Below, piece after piece: positions 1-10,902 of a stretch of 32,515 bases of DNA. The stretch spans positions 1-32,515 of the forward strand of contig JAGHCW010000192.1 in the NCBI GenBank assembly GCA_021160245.1, given 5' to 3'. The notes below the pieces were generated by a model that saw only the letters and a program-made list of their open reading frames with translations, searched no databases and was not told the origin of the DNA. The stretch comes from a bacterium. GTDB lineage: Bacteria > B130-G9. How positions within the stretch are numbered: position 1 is the stretch's first letter; the number at the start of each line of letters is the position of its first letter. The translations under genes were made by a program, and so were the position numbers.

Positions 1-61
1 CCAAAGCAAAGTCCAATCGCTCGAAAAATGAACCACCGCAAACCAATACCTCGATATTCAT
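1..61 (-). CDS. N-terminal fragment of an unidentified protein, cut by the window edge
   Basis: An ATG at 61 (reading left on the minus strand) opens a frame with no stop to the window edge, giving about 20 residues that begin MNIEVLVCGGSFFERLDFAL. A purine-rich AAGG lies 5 to 8 bases upstream and could serve as ribosome binding site. The beginning looks like the first strand and glycine-rich turn of an alpha/beta fold, but it is too short to assign. It would be transcribed away from tRNA-Asn. The reading frame may be chance, so confidence is modest. Confidence 0.45.
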   Translation of the reverse strand, partial: MNIEVLVCGGSFFERLDFAL

Positions 62-151
62 CAGGCCTTATTAGACAGCCTCTGAAATATGGTGATTTGG
101 ATGATCGAGCTCTCGGGTCTTCGGCAATCTGACTATTCGAAAATCCTGAAC

Positions 152-181
152 TTGACAGTATTAACGCCTAGACACTATATT
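152..181 (+). promoter_or_regulatory. Predicted sigma70-type promoter of tRNA-Asn
   Basis: TTGACA at 152-157 is a perfect -35 hexamer. TATATT at 176-181 matches the -10 consensus at five of six positions, with an 18-base spacer. Transcription would begin around 188, about 14 bases before the mature tRNA. This is one of the best promoters in the window, as expected for a stable RNA gene. Confidence 0.7.
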
Positions 182-201
182 CGTCAGTAGTATTGCCATA
201 C

Positions 202-277
<76 letters not shown>

Positions 278-370
278 AGGTCTGGTGCCCCGATGGCAGA
301 AGCACTCCCTCATATTGACCTGGCCATCCCGGCTTGATGAGCTGTCGCGGCGGGCTATCATTCATTTTGA

Positions 371-1841
<1,471 letters not shown>

Positions 1842-1950
1842 CGGGAGAGTTTGCTAAACAAGCAGAAGCTCCTGCTCAATTCTGGTTCTCGACATTCGGC
1901 GAGTGGGCTGGGCTCAGTTTCAATCACCCATTGAGCAATCTTTTGGACAC

Positions 1951-3075
1951 ATGACAGGGATACTATTCATAAGCGGTACGACCAGGCCTGGCGGCGCATG
2001 GGAGAGCCTTAGAGACATTGTTTTTGGCCTTGATAGGCAGGAATTCGAGCCGGCGATAGCTAGCGCCAAACCTCCAGCCTGGACAGGTCCAAAGGATGGC
2101 ATCAAAAGCGTTCTTGTGAAAATGCCCATGTGGCGAAAGGGGAAGAGCTTACTGCGCATCCCATTTGCGGTCTCTCGACTGAGTCGCGTTCTGCGGTCCT
2201 TGAATATCTCTCTGATTCACGCGAATAGCCTCTGGGATGTTCCCTATGCTATATGGGCAGCGCGGCCGTTCGGAATACCCGTTGTGGCCCATATCAGGAC
2301 GGAAATAACGCGGGACAAGGTGCGTAAATACTCCATTGACAAGGCCGATGCCGTCATCACGACCTCAAGGAAGTCCGAGTCTATGCTTACCAAGTTCCGG
2401 CGCCTCGACTCGAAGGTGTGTCATCTGCCAAACGGCGTCGATCTCGATCGATTCGATCCGTCGCTACCGGGTGATGAAACAAGAGCGAAGCACCGGATAG
2501 CAAAGGACGCGATAATCTACAGCGCAATCGGTCGCATAGACAAGCTCAAAGGGCTCGATCTCCTCGTCTTGGCGTTCAGCCAACTGCTCAAAAAGGCGCC
2601 AAATGCGAGGCTCTTGATCGTCGGCGATAACAGGGGGAAGGGGAGCTCATTCAAGCTTGAGCTTCAAGAACAGATCGCATCGTTTGGACTTGAGAATCAT
2701 GTAGTATTCCCAGGTCAAGTAACCGATGTAGTCCCATATTATGCCGCGACAGATGTTCTAGTCATGCCAAGCAGGACTGAGGGCTTTGGACGCTCAGCAG
2801 TTGAGGCGATGGCGATGGCAAAGCCGGTTATCGCCTCGGATGTCGGCGGCCTGCCGGAAGTTGTTAGGGATAGGAAGACCGGGTATATATTCGGGGATGG
2901 GAACGCGGAAGAACTTGCCGAGAGGATGACAACACTCGCGCTTTCTCGGACAATGAGAGTCAAATTCGGAGCAAAAGGTAGAGATGTGGCAGAAAAGAGC
3001 TTTGATCTCAACTCGATTGTGGCGGCTATCCAGAACATCTACAGAAGCCAAATCGCCAAGCGTGAGAAGGCCTAG
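1951..3075 (+). CDS. Glycosyltransferase family 4 (GT-B fold)
   Basis: Probably transfers a sugar from an activated nucleotide sugar to a growing surface glycan at the cytoplasmic membrane; donor and acceptor are unknown. The N-terminal half has the Gly-rich start ILFISGTTRPGGA. The C-terminal half has the GT4 donor-site pattern MPSRTEGFGRSAVEAMAMAKPV, which contains the E-x7-E motif, followed by SDVGGLPEVV. The frame stays open upstream to a GTG at 1903, but the ATG at 1951 puts the first beta strand at the N-terminus as usual, so a 374-residue product is preferred. It ends three bases before a deacetylase gene, and the pair looks like a unit. Confidence 0.88.
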   Translation: MTGILFISGTTRPGGAWESLRDIVFGLDRQEFEPAIASAKPPAWTGPKDGIKSVLVKMPMWRKGKSLLRIPFAVSRLSRVLRSLNISLIHANSLWDVPYAIWAARPFGIPVVAHIRTEITRDKVRKYSIDKADAVITTSRKSESMLTKFRRLDSKVCHLPNGVDLDRFDPSLPGDETRAKHRIAKDAIIYSAIGRIDKLKGLDLLVLAFSQLLKKAPNARLLIVGDNRGKGSSFKLELQEQIASFGLENHVVFPGQVTDVVPYYAATDVLVMPSRTEGFGRSAVEAMAMAKPVIASDVGGLPEVVRDRKTGYIFGDGNAEELAERMTTLALSRTMRVKFGAKGRDVAEKSFDLNSIVAAIQNIYRSQIAKREKA

Positions 3076-3078
3076 ACG

Positions 3079-3858
3079 ATGACGACTGCAAGGGTCCCTA
3101 TTTTCATGTTCCATCATGTTCTCCCGAAGACGGACGACGCGATAGGCTCATCTCTTGTCGTCTCTTTGGATAAACTTGAGCAAATAGTCACTTGGTTCCT
3201 GAAGCGGGATTTTGAGTCGATGACTATGGGGCAGCTGATAATTGGGCTTATGACCGGGGACGCCTCTTGCCTTAAGCGCAAGTTCGTGCTTACTTTCGAT
3301 GATGGCGCGAGGGATAATTTTGAACACGCTTGTAAATCTCTTCTGAGATTGGGATGTACAGGGACGTTTTTCGTTCCAACGGACTACATAGGCGGGACAA
3401 GCGCTTGGCGAAAAGGGAAGCGGGCATTCGAGATAATGACTGAGGACGAGATTGTGGAGCTTCATGGAAACGGCTTTGAGATAGGGTCACATGCATGTTG
3501 CCACACAGACCTTACTGCTCTGTCGAACGCTGAGCTAGCGCGGCAGGTGAATGTCTCCCGAGAGATTCTCTCATCAATCATTGGCGCGGACGTTCTCTCA
3601 TTTGCCTATCCTTATGGGCTTTTTGATCAGAATGTAATAGCATCCGTGAGAAAGTCGGGCTATGCGGGAGCCTGCACGACGCTGAGGGGCTCTGTTCAGG
3701 ATTCTCGACATGGCTTTGCTCTTAAGCGCATCATGGTAACGGAGGCAACCAGCAGAGTACGGTTGCGTTATTTCATAAGCGGGCTTTTGGATTTTGAGCA
3801 CAGAAAAGAGTATCTGAAAGCGGTTTCATCACGGCAAAACGGCGGTGAGACCGAATAA
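3079..3858 (+). CDS. Polysaccharide deacetylase (NodB homology, carbohydrate esterase 4)
   Basis: Predicted metal-dependent removal of N-acetyl (or O-acetyl) groups from a glycan. The 259 residues carry NodB motif 1 (LTFDDG, whose Asp pair binds the metal and acts as base), TGTFFVP, motif 2 as SHACCH in place of the usual H-S/T-x-x-H, and motif 3 around FAYPYG. No clear signal peptide is visible, so the enzyme may act on the cytoplasmic side or on lipid-linked sugar. The start follows the glycosyltransferase stop by three bases, indicating an operon in which this enzyme modifies that pathway's product. Confidence 0.88.
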   Translation: MTTARVPIFMFHHVLPKTDDAIGSSLVVSLDKLEQIVTWFLKRDFESMTMGQLIIGLMTGDASCLKRKFVLTFDDGARDNFEHACKSLLRLGCTGTFFVPTDYIGGTSAWRKGKRAFEIMTEDEIVELHGNGFEIGSHACCHTDLTALSNAELARQVNVSREILSSIIGADVLSFAYPYGLFDQNVIASVRKSGYAGACTTLRGSVQDSRHGFALKRIMVTEATSRVRLRYFISGLLDFEHRKEYLKAVSSRQNGGETE

Positions 3859-3891
3859 CTGTGAGACAAGGTCAGGGCTAATCGAGGTTTT

Positions 3892-5730
3892 TTGAATATG
3901 TTAACTGGTGAAGACCTAAAAGCGAAGCTCAAGAGTATTGACAGGTCGGGCTATAAGTCCTACAAGACGCTAGCTGGTCGCTACAAATGCGGAGACTACA
4001 TACTGATCTTCGACATAATCCAAAGCGACCCCTTTGCCCCTCCCTCACGCATCCGCGTTAGGGTGCCCAGCGATGTGTCGAGATTCCCAAAGGCTCTCTT
4101 CTCCTCTGCGCCTCGTAAGAGGGCGCTTGAGGACTTTCTCACTCGTCAGTTTCATGCTGCTACGCAAGAGTCGAAGCGCCGGATAAGGGGCTCCGGGAAA
4201 AGTGGTACTCTCGAAATAGCACAATGTGGGCAGGAGGTTCTTGCGCGCAGTTCGATGAAGGTGACGGATGAGTACATTGAGGCGCGATTCGTCGCCGGTC
4301 TACCGGCGGATGGCCGAATCATACTGGGCCACGAGGCCTACGCGATGTTCTATGGGGTTCTTCCGGGCCTTGTTCGGAGCGCGTTGATGTATCAGAACCT
4401 CGACAGGAACGCGCTCGCGAAACATATAGAAGTTGTTGAGGACCAGGATTACATCAGACAGAGGCTTGAGGAGTTGGGACTCATAGCGTTCGTGGCGGAT
4501 GGCTCTATCCTGCCTCGGCGCAGCGGAATTGACGATCGCCCGATGTCCGGAATCATCGTTGACGTGGACACACTGGATGTGGTCAACCCGGGTCAAATCG
4601 GCGCTAATGTCGTCATTCCCTTTAAGTCTCCCAGAACACTCAGCATGGAGATAAGCACGCCGAACCGCGGTCTAGTCAAAGGCATGGCTCTTAAGCCCGG
4701 CGTAACGCTCATTGCGGGAGGTGGATTCCACGGGAAGTCAACGTTGTTATCGGCGATTCAAAGGGGAGTGTATGACCACATCCCCGGCGATGGCCGGGAG
4801 TATGTTGTAACTCTCGACACAGCGATGAAGATAAAGGCGGAAGAGGGGAGAAGCATCGAGAAGACGGACATAAGGCCCTTCATAGACAACCTCCCATTCG
4901 AGCAAAGCACGATGGCTTTCACAACGCAAAACGCAAGCGGAAGCACGTCCCAGGCGGCGAATATAATGGAATCGCTCGAGATGGGCGCCAATGTGCTTCT
5001 AATAGATGAGGACACATCGGCAACGAATTTCATGATTCGGGACGTGAGGATGCAGCATCTGGTTCCGAAGAACAAGGAACCGATCACTCCATTTGTGGAC
5101 AAAATAAGGCTCTTGTATCGTGACAGAGGCGTCTCTACAATCTTGGTGATGGGCGGCTCGGGCGATTACTTTGAAGTGGCGGACTTAATCCTCGTGCTTG
5201 ACAACTACATCGTGAGAGACGATACGGTCAGGGCACAGACGATAGCGATTGATAATTGCACGAAGCGCAAGGTCGAGGGAGGAGATGAGTTCGGCGAGGT
5301 TGTGAGTCGTTGCCCCATGAGGCGTGCGATGAGCTCCAGGTCAGGCAAGCATGAGGTAAAGATCGACGTTAAGGGGAAAGACAAAATACTCTATGGTGAT
5401 AGCGAGATCGATCTCTTGGCTATCGATCAGATTGTTGATATTGGGCAAACCCACGCAGTAGGAGACGCGATCTACTACGGGGTGTCGAACTATTTGAAGG
5501 ATTTGGAGAGCAACTTGACCATATCCGAGCTAGCTTATCACGTTGATGAGGACATTAGAGAAAAGGGCCTGGACATTCTGTCGCCATTCGCTCGTGGAGA
5601 TTATGCCAGGCCGAGGCGCTTAGAAATAGGGGCAGCGATGAACCGTTTGCGCTCCCTCAAAGTCAGGCAAAATAGACCGGAAAAACAAGTCCAGGAAGGG
5701 GCAGAAGTTGACAAGGAATCTGTTATTTAA
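3892..5730 (+). CDS. ABC-class P-loop ATPase, COG3044 type, function unknown
   Basis: A 612-residue soluble protein of the predicted ABC-class ATPase family (COG3044, Pfam ABC_ATPase), for which I know of no settled role. Visible motifs are Walker A GGGFHGKST near residue 276, a signature-like SGSTSQA near 350, and Walker B LLIDEDTSATNFMIRD near 369; the last is a family hallmark. There are no membrane segments. A TTG at 3892 and an ATG at 3898 are both possible starts; GAGG at 3884-3887 is closer to ideal for either than any later codon. The 3' end overlaps secD by 23 bases, so it is likely co-expressed with the export genes. Confidence 0.88.
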   Translation: MNMLTGEDLKAKLKSIDRSGYKSYKTLAGRYKCGDYILIFDIIQSDPFAPPSRIRVRVPSDVSRFPKALFSSAPRKRALEDFLTRQFHAATQESKRRIRGSGKSGTLEIAQCGQEVLARSSMKVTDEYIEARFVAGLPADGRIILGHEAYAMFYGVLPGLVRSALMYQNLDRNALAKHIEVVEDQDYIRQRLEELGLIAFVADGSILPRRSGIDDRPMSGIIVDVDTLDVVNPGQIGANVVIPFKSPRTLSMEISTPNRGLVKGMALKPGVTLIAGGGFHGKSTLLSAIQRGVYDHIPGDGREYVVTLDTAMKIKAEEGRSIEKTDIRPFIDNLPFEQSTMAFTTQNASGSTSQAANIMESLEMGANVLLIDEDTSATNFMIRDVRMQHLVPKNKEPITPFVDKIRLLYRDRGVSTILVMGGSGDYFEVADLILVLDNYIVRDDTVRAQTIAIDNCTKRKVEGGDEFGEVVSRCPMRRAMSSRSGKHEVKIDVKGKDKILYGDSEIDLLAIDQIVDIGQTHAVGDAIYYGVSNYLKDLESNLTISELAYHVDEDIREKGLDILSPFARGDYARPRRLEIGAAMNRLRSLKVRQNRPEKQVQEGAEVDKESVI

Positions 5731-7276
5731 ATCCATCTTCGTTGTGGCGCTGGTCGTGCTCGTGGGGTATGCCGCCTTTCCGCCAAGCGAGAAGGTGATA
5801 TTGGGTTTGGACTTAAGAGGGGGCATCCACCTTGTGCTCGAGGTCCAAACGGACACAGCAATACAGGGCGAGTTATCTGAAATGAAGCGGCGCCTGGTCA
5901 ATCTTCTGCAGGACAGCGACATCCCGCTAACTTCAGAGCGAGTGGCAGACGATCTGACAATTCGTCTTGTGGTTTCGAACACGGACGTCAAGACGCGGGC
6001 GATGGCGAAGCTCGTCGAGGAAACAAAGGACTTTGACATACTCGCCACAGAGCTTAAAGGCGAAGAGTGGGAATTGAAGATCTCGCTCAAATCGGCCCAG
6101 GACAAGCGGTTAAGAGACCAATCCGTCCGGCAAGCCCTTGAGACAATCCGAAATCGAGTGGACGAGCTCGGAGTTGCGGAGCCAACCATTCAGCGGGTTG
6201 GCATGACCGGCAATCGGATACTAGTCCAGCTACCGGGCGTCGTGGACCCTGAGCGCGCAAAGATGATCATCGGCCGGACTGCTATGCTTCAACTTCGCCT
6301 CTTGAAAGAAGAAGCAGCCACCAAAGAAGAACTTCTGGACAAGCACAACGGCAAAATACCCCCAGAATCCGAGATACTCCGGATCGCGCCTCCTCGAGCA
6401 AGTGAAAAGAAAGAGGACAACTATGCGATCGTTGAGAGGGATGTAATCGTATCCGGCGCAGACCTTGAGGACGCGCGGTTAGGGCATGATGAGTTCAATA
6501 TGCCTGCGGTCGATTTCCGATTGACAAGAAAAGCTGGCACTGTTTTCGGGAAATTCACAGAGACACACATAAACGAGAGGCTGGCCATTGTCCTGGATAA
6601 CAGAGTGGAGTCGGCGCCATCCATTAGGACTCGCATTAGCACAAATGGGCAGATAACGGGCAATTTTACCGTTCAAGACGCGGATGACCTCGCAGTCATT
6701 CTTCGAGCGGGTGCGCTTCCTGCCACGGTCAAGTATCTGGAAGAGCGAACGGTTGGTCCGTCGTTAGGATTAGACTCCATCAAGAAAGGCGCGCTCTCGG
6801 CGCTGCTTGGCGGCGCGCTTGTGGCCCTCTTCATGCTGTTTTACTACCGTCTTTCTGGGCTGGTTGCGAACTTCGCGCTTGGCCTCGATTTGATACTTCT
6901 GGTGGGTTGCCTCTCACTCTCAGGCGCGGCTTTGACACTACCCGGCATCGCCGGTATCATCTTGACGCTCGGGATGGCAGTTGACGCTAACGTTCTCATC
7001 TTCGAGCGAATAAAGGAAGACCGCCGCGCTGGTAAAACGATCAGGGCTTCTATTCAAGGGGGCTTCAAGCGAGCATTTCTGACAATCGTTGATGCGAACG
7101 TCACGACGCTTATCGCTGCGGTCGTTCTCTTCCAGTTTGGAACGGGGCCGGTTCGGGGCTTTGCCGTCACCTTGATACTGGGCATATTGGCCAGTATGTT
7201 CACAGCTCTTTTTGTTTCGAAGATAATCTTCGAGATTGCTATCACTAAGTTTAACATCAAGCGACTCAGCATTTAG
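5708..7276 (+). CDS. secD: Protein translocase subunit SecD
   Basis: With SecF it uses the proton motive force to pull exported proteins across the inner membrane. The 522-residue protein has one N-terminal membrane segment (about 8-24), the LGLDLRGGIHLVLEV motif at about 32-46, a large periplasmic region, and five C-terminal membrane segments from about residue 355 containing GMAVDANVLIFERIKED. The start is TTG at 5708, inside the preceding gene, with AGGAAGGGG upstream. secF follows after 24 bases. Length and motifs are normal. Confidence 0.97.
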   Translation: MTRNLLFKSIFVVALVVLVGYAAFPPSEKVILGLDLRGGIHLVLEVQTDTAIQGELSEMKRRLVNLLQDSDIPLTSERVADDLTIRLVVSNTDVKTRAMAKLVEETKDFDILATELKGEEWELKISLKSAQDKRLRDQSVRQALETIRNRVDELGVAEPTIQRVGMTGNRILVQLPGVVDPERAKMIIGRTAMLQLRLLKEEAATKEELLDKHNGKIPPESEILRIAPPRASEKKEDNYAIVERDVIVSGADLEDARLGHDEFNMPAVDFRLTRKAGTVFGKFTETHINERLAIVLDNRVESAPSIRTRISTNGQITGNFTVQDADDLAVILRAGALPATVKYLEERTVGPSLGLDSIKKGALSALLGGALVALFMLFYYRLSGLVANFALGLDLILLVGCLSLSGAALTLPGIAGIILTLGMAVDANVLIFERIKEDRRAGKTIRASIQGGFKRAFLTIVDANVTTLIAAVVLFQFGTGPVRGFAVTLILGILASMFTALFVSKIIFEIAITKFNIKRLSI

Positions 7277-7300
7277 ACTTTCTGCTTCAAGGGGAAAAAA

Positions 7301-8527
7301 ATGGAAATACTCAGAAGCGCTGATTTCAAGTTCATTGAGGTCCGGCGCAAGGCGTTCATCTGTTCCGCGATTCTGATACTTGCAGGCCTTCTGTCGTTGA
7401 TCATAAGAGGAGGGCCCAACTACGGTATCGACTTCGAAGGTGGAACACTCATTCAGATGAAGTTCATGGAGCCGGTCGGCGTTTCAGCATTGAGGAACAC
7501 ACTCAACGGCATAGGCTATGGCGACGCCATAATTCAGGAGTTCGGCTCTTCAAAGGAGGTGCTGATTCGAATCAGGGAAGAAGATGATGATGCCCTGCAG
7601 CAGAGCTCTGTTGCCCCAAAGATAGTAGCTGCAATTCGCTCATCGGTATCGAAAACGGGGCCAAGCAAAGGCCTTTTGGATATCAATTCCATAGGCGCAA
7701 GGGAGATAAGAAACATCCTAATGACGCTTCCATCTCTCGCAGATAACGAGACCGAGGCGTCGGCCATAAGCGATTCGATCGTGGCTCAACGAACCGAGGC
7801 AGGCGGCCTTTTTTCAAACATCTCGGCGCTCTCGACGATTCCGAGGGTAACTCCGGAGATACTAGACTTCCTGAAGGGGAAGACCTATGCAGGCGATTTC
7901 ATTGTAGTTCGTCAGGAGATGGTTGGACCAAAGGTGGGCAAAGACCTTCGTGGCAAGGCGCTGCTGGCAATCTTTTGGGCAGTGCTTGGAATCCTTGTGT
8001 ATATCTCCATCAGGTTCCGCTTCCGGTTCGCCGTCGCGGCCATTGTCGCCCTTATTCACGATGTCATGATAACCGTGGGCCTTTTCTCGATTCTCGATCG
8101 AGAGATATCTCTGACGATCATTGCGGCGCTATTGACGATCGTGGGTTACTCCCTGAACGACACAATTGTGGTGTTTGACAGGATACGAGAGAACTCGAAG
8201 GCGCTTAGGAGTCTCCCCATTGCGCAGCAGCTGAACAAGAGCATCAATATGGTGCTTTCGAGAACACTTCTGACATCACTCACTACTTTCATGGTCGTCT
8301 TTTGCCTCTTCGTGTTTGGAGGCGAGGTGATTCGTGATTTCGCTCTAGCCCTGATGATCGGCGTTCTCGTGGGAACTTATTCCTCGGTCTTTGTGGCAAG
8401 CCCAATCCTCTTTGAGTGGGAACAATTCGTTAAGGGCCGGAAGCAAGAGAAGGCGTCTATGAGTGGGTTAAAGGCTCATCCCGCAAGCGCCCGGAAGGTT
8501 CCAAAGTCCAAGCGCTCCAAAAAATAG
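7301..8527 (+). CDS. secF: Protein translocase subunit SecF
   Basis: Partner of SecD in the export motor. Motifs include YGIDFEGGTLIQMKF after the first membrane segment and GYSLNDTIVVFDRIREN in the C-terminal membrane bundle. At 408 residues it is clearly longer than the roughly 320 of E. coli. The extra length lies in the periplasmic loop (about residues 100-200, including a Thr/Ser-rich stretch between GAREIRNI and VVRQEMVGPKVGKDL) and in a Lys-rich tail. A clear AGGGG lies before the ATG. The next gene, a rel homologue, starts 17 bases downstream. Confidence 0.97.
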   Translation: MEILRSADFKFIEVRRKAFICSAILILAGLLSLIIRGGPNYGIDFEGGTLIQMKFMEPVGVSALRNTLNGIGYGDAIIQEFGSSKEVLIRIREEDDDALQQSSVAPKIVAAIRSSVSKTGPSKGLLDINSIGAREIRNILMTLPSLADNETEASAISDSIVAQRTEAGGLFSNISALSTIPRVTPEILDFLKGKTYAGDFIVVRQEMVGPKVGKDLRGKALLAIFWAVLGILVYISIRFRFRFAVAAIVALIHDVMITVGLFSILDREISLTIIAALLTIVGYSLNDTIVVFDRIRENSKALRSLPIAQQLNKSINMVLSRTLLTSLTTFMVVFCLFVFGGEVIRDFALALMIGVLVGTYSSVFVASPILFEWEQFVKGRKQEKASMSGLKAHPASARKVPKSKRSKK

Positions 8528-8544
8528 TGTTGGGAAGCTAGAAA

Positions 8545-10878
8545 TTGGCTCGCAAAAGGACAGTGCGGAATATCGAGCTCATGTCCCCTGGCCATGCGAC
8601 TCGGCTTGAAGCTCTAAAGCGAACGGTTGCGGCGAAGCACCCGCGGACCCGCGCGACCGATGCGATTGATCGGGCCTTCTACTTCGCGGCTGAGTATCAT
8701 CTGGGTCAGAGCCGTCATTCTGGCGAGGACTACATTGAGCACCCTCTCGCTGTGGCCGAGATACTCGCTGAATGGGAGCTCGCACCCGAAGTCATCATAG
8801 CGGCGCTGCTTCACGATGTTATTGAGGACGCCTCGGCTGACAAGATCGTCGAGAAGACCCGACCTAGCGATGCAAGGAAGATCATCCCTCTCCCTGGCGA
8901 GGCAATTACCAGGGAGCAAAAAGCCGAAACCCAGATGCTCCTCAAGCGGCAGATAACGGAGGAATTCGGCGAGGATATAGCCAATATCGTGGAGGGTCTG
9001 ACCAAAGTAGACCGGCTGATGCTCGAGTCCCGGGAGGAGCGTGTCCTTGTGAATCTAAGGCGATTCTTCGTCGCAATAGGCAAGGACCTGAGGATTGTGC
9101 CGATAAAGCTGGCCGACAGGCTCCACAACATGCGGACCTTGGATTCCCTCAAGGAGTGGAAGCGGAAGAGGACTGCGAAGGAGACGCTTAACCTCTACGC
9201 ACCGCTCGCCTATCGATTCGGCATGGGCAGTATTCAGAGCGAGCTGGAGGACCTTGCATTTGAGTATCTTCTGCCGGAAATCTATCAAAAACTCGTTTCC
9301 AGGCTCAAGACGACGGAGGCCCAGGGGCTCGCAGCGATGGCGGCAGCAGAAAAGGGACTCACGAAAAGGCTTCAAGCGGCCAAGATTCCGGCCAAGATAA
9401 CCACGCGGTTCAAACACTACTACAGCATATATCGCAAAATGATGAGGCAGAAGCTCTCAATCGACGAAGTGCTGGATATCGTCGGGATGAGAGTCATAGC
9501 CACAACGGAGCGAGACTGCTACCGGGTGCTTGGCGAAGTGCATTCACTCTGGCTGCCGATACCGGGCATGTTCAAGGACTATATCGCCAGCTGCAAGCCG
9601 AACATGTATCAATCGCTACACACAGTCGTGCTGATAAAGCCCGGCTATCAGATGGAGATACAAATAAGGACACAGCAGATGCACCTCGTTGCGGAGAGGG
9701 GTATTGCCGCTCACTGGCGTTACAAGGCGGAGGCCGACGAGAGCATTCTCAACAAGATGTACAAGGAAAGCGAGGAAGGCCAGTGGGTTGAGGAGTTCAT
9801 AACCGGCTATATTGAGAAGGAGAAGGGCACGGGACTCCTGGACGATATCCGGACAATGCTCCAATCAGAGGACGTTTACGTCATGACGCCTCGTGGAGAG
9901 ATGAGGTGTTTCCCAGACGGTTCTACGCTTATTGATTTTGCTTATGCCATTCATACATCGGTCGGGCACTCCTTTCTCTCCGGCAAGGTGGCAAATGTAC
10001 TCAAACCACCGGACTATCTGCTCAAGACAGGCGACGTGATTGAAATAATCACTGAGAAGAGCGCGAGGCCCAAGAAGGAGTGGCTCACGTTTGTTAAAAC
10101 CCCACACGCTCGCCACTCCATCCAGAAGTGGTTTAGGGTCGAGGAGCGAAGAATAACAGCTGATATAGGACGGTCGGTTCTGAATGGAAAGCTCAGAATG
10201 GCGAAGATCGCTCAGAAGGAGTTCTATAAGTCGCCAGCTCTGCCTGCCTTCATACACGCTCAAGGTCTCTCGGACCAGAGCGATCTGTTCGTCCAGATAT
10301 GTTCGGGCAAGTTGAAGGAGTATGACGTCCTTCAGGGGGTTCTTCCGAAGAATCAGTTTGAGAAAATCCGCAATCTCGCAATCTCCAAGACCTCGCCTAA
10401 GGCCGATCTGCTCGGCAGAATAAGGGCTTATGCCGACGAGGAACTGGTCATATCCGATGCGACGAGTTCCGAAATTATACTAGCGAGATGCTGCCACCCA
10501 ATCCCGGGGGACCAGATAGTCGGCTACATCAAGCGAGGAAGTGGCGTTACCATCCATAGGATCGAGTGCCGAGGCATTGAGCAGATCCTGCCGGACAGCA
10601 TAAGAATTATTCGTGATATTAGATGGGATGTCCCCGAGGAAAAGACGTTCGATGTGCCTCTGAAACTGCATTCAATAAACAGAAGAGGCATACTCGTTGA
10701 CATCACAAAGGCGCTCTTTGATGCCAGCATTGATATGCGACAGCTGAAGAGCGAGGCCTTGCTCGACGGGACCATTATCTTCAGAATGGATGTCCTCGTC
10801 TCCTCGGCAAGTCAGCTTGAGCGGGCATTGGACTCGCTGAAAGACATCGTGGGTATGGTCGAGCTAGAACGGAAGTAG
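8545..10878 (+). CDS. rel: Bifunctional (p)ppGpp synthetase/hydrolase, RelA/SpoT homologue
   Basis: Makes and degrades the alarmone (p)ppGpp in the stringent response. Domain order in the 777 residues is HD hydrolase (about 40-220), synthetase (about 280-395), TGS (about 440-505), a Cys/His segment ARCCHPIPGDQIVGY (about 645-660) and a C-terminal ACT domain. Hydrolase residues are present: EHPLAVA, LLHDVIED and DRLHNMRT. Synthetase residues are present too: RFKHYYS, the Asp of IDEVLDIVGMRV and EIQIRT. Two points are unusual. About 30 extra residues sit between HDVIED and EEFGEDI, and the GRPKH and NGYQSLHT motifs read TRFKH and NMYQSLHT. The start is TTG at 8545 with GGGAAG upstream. It is probably part of the sec transcript. 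Confidence 0.95.
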   Translation: MARKRTVRNIELMSPGHATRLEALKRTVAAKHPRTRATDAIDRAFYFAAEYHLGQSRHSGEDYIEHPLAVAEILAEWELAPEVIIAALLHDVIEDASADKIVEKTRPSDARKIIPLPGEAITREQKAETQMLLKRQITEEFGEDIANIVEGLTKVDRLMLESREERVLVNLRRFFVAIGKDLRIVPIKLADRLHNMRTLDSLKEWKRKRTAKETLNLYAPLAYRFGMGSIQSELEDLAFEYLLPEIYQKLVSRLKTTEAQGLAAMAAAEKGLTKRLQAAKIPAKITTRFKHYYSIYRKMMRQKLSIDEVLDIVGMRVIATTERDCYRVLGEVHSLWLPIPGMFKDYIASCKPNMYQSLHTVVLIKPGYQMEIQIRTQQMHLVAERGIAAHWRYKAEADESILNKMYKESEEGQWVEEFITGYIEKEKGTGLLDDIRTMLQSEDVYVMTPRGEMRCFPDGSTLIDFAYAIHTSVGHSFLSGKVANVLKPPDYLLKTGDVIEIITEKSARPKKEWLTFVKTPHARHSIQKWFRVEERRITADIGRSVLNGKLRMAKIAQKEFYKSPALPAFIHAQGLSDQSDLFVQICSGKLKEYDVLQGVLPKNQFEKIRNLAISKTSPKADLLGRIRAYADEELVISDATSSEIILARCCHPIPGDQIVGYIKRGSGVTIHRIECRGIEQILPDSIRIIRDIRWDVPEEKTFDVPLKLHSINRRGILVDITKALFDASIDMRQLKSEALLDGTIIFRMDVLVSSASQLERALDSLKDIVGMVELERK

Positions 10879-10902
10879 TCACTTGTTTTAAGGAGAACTT
10901 GG

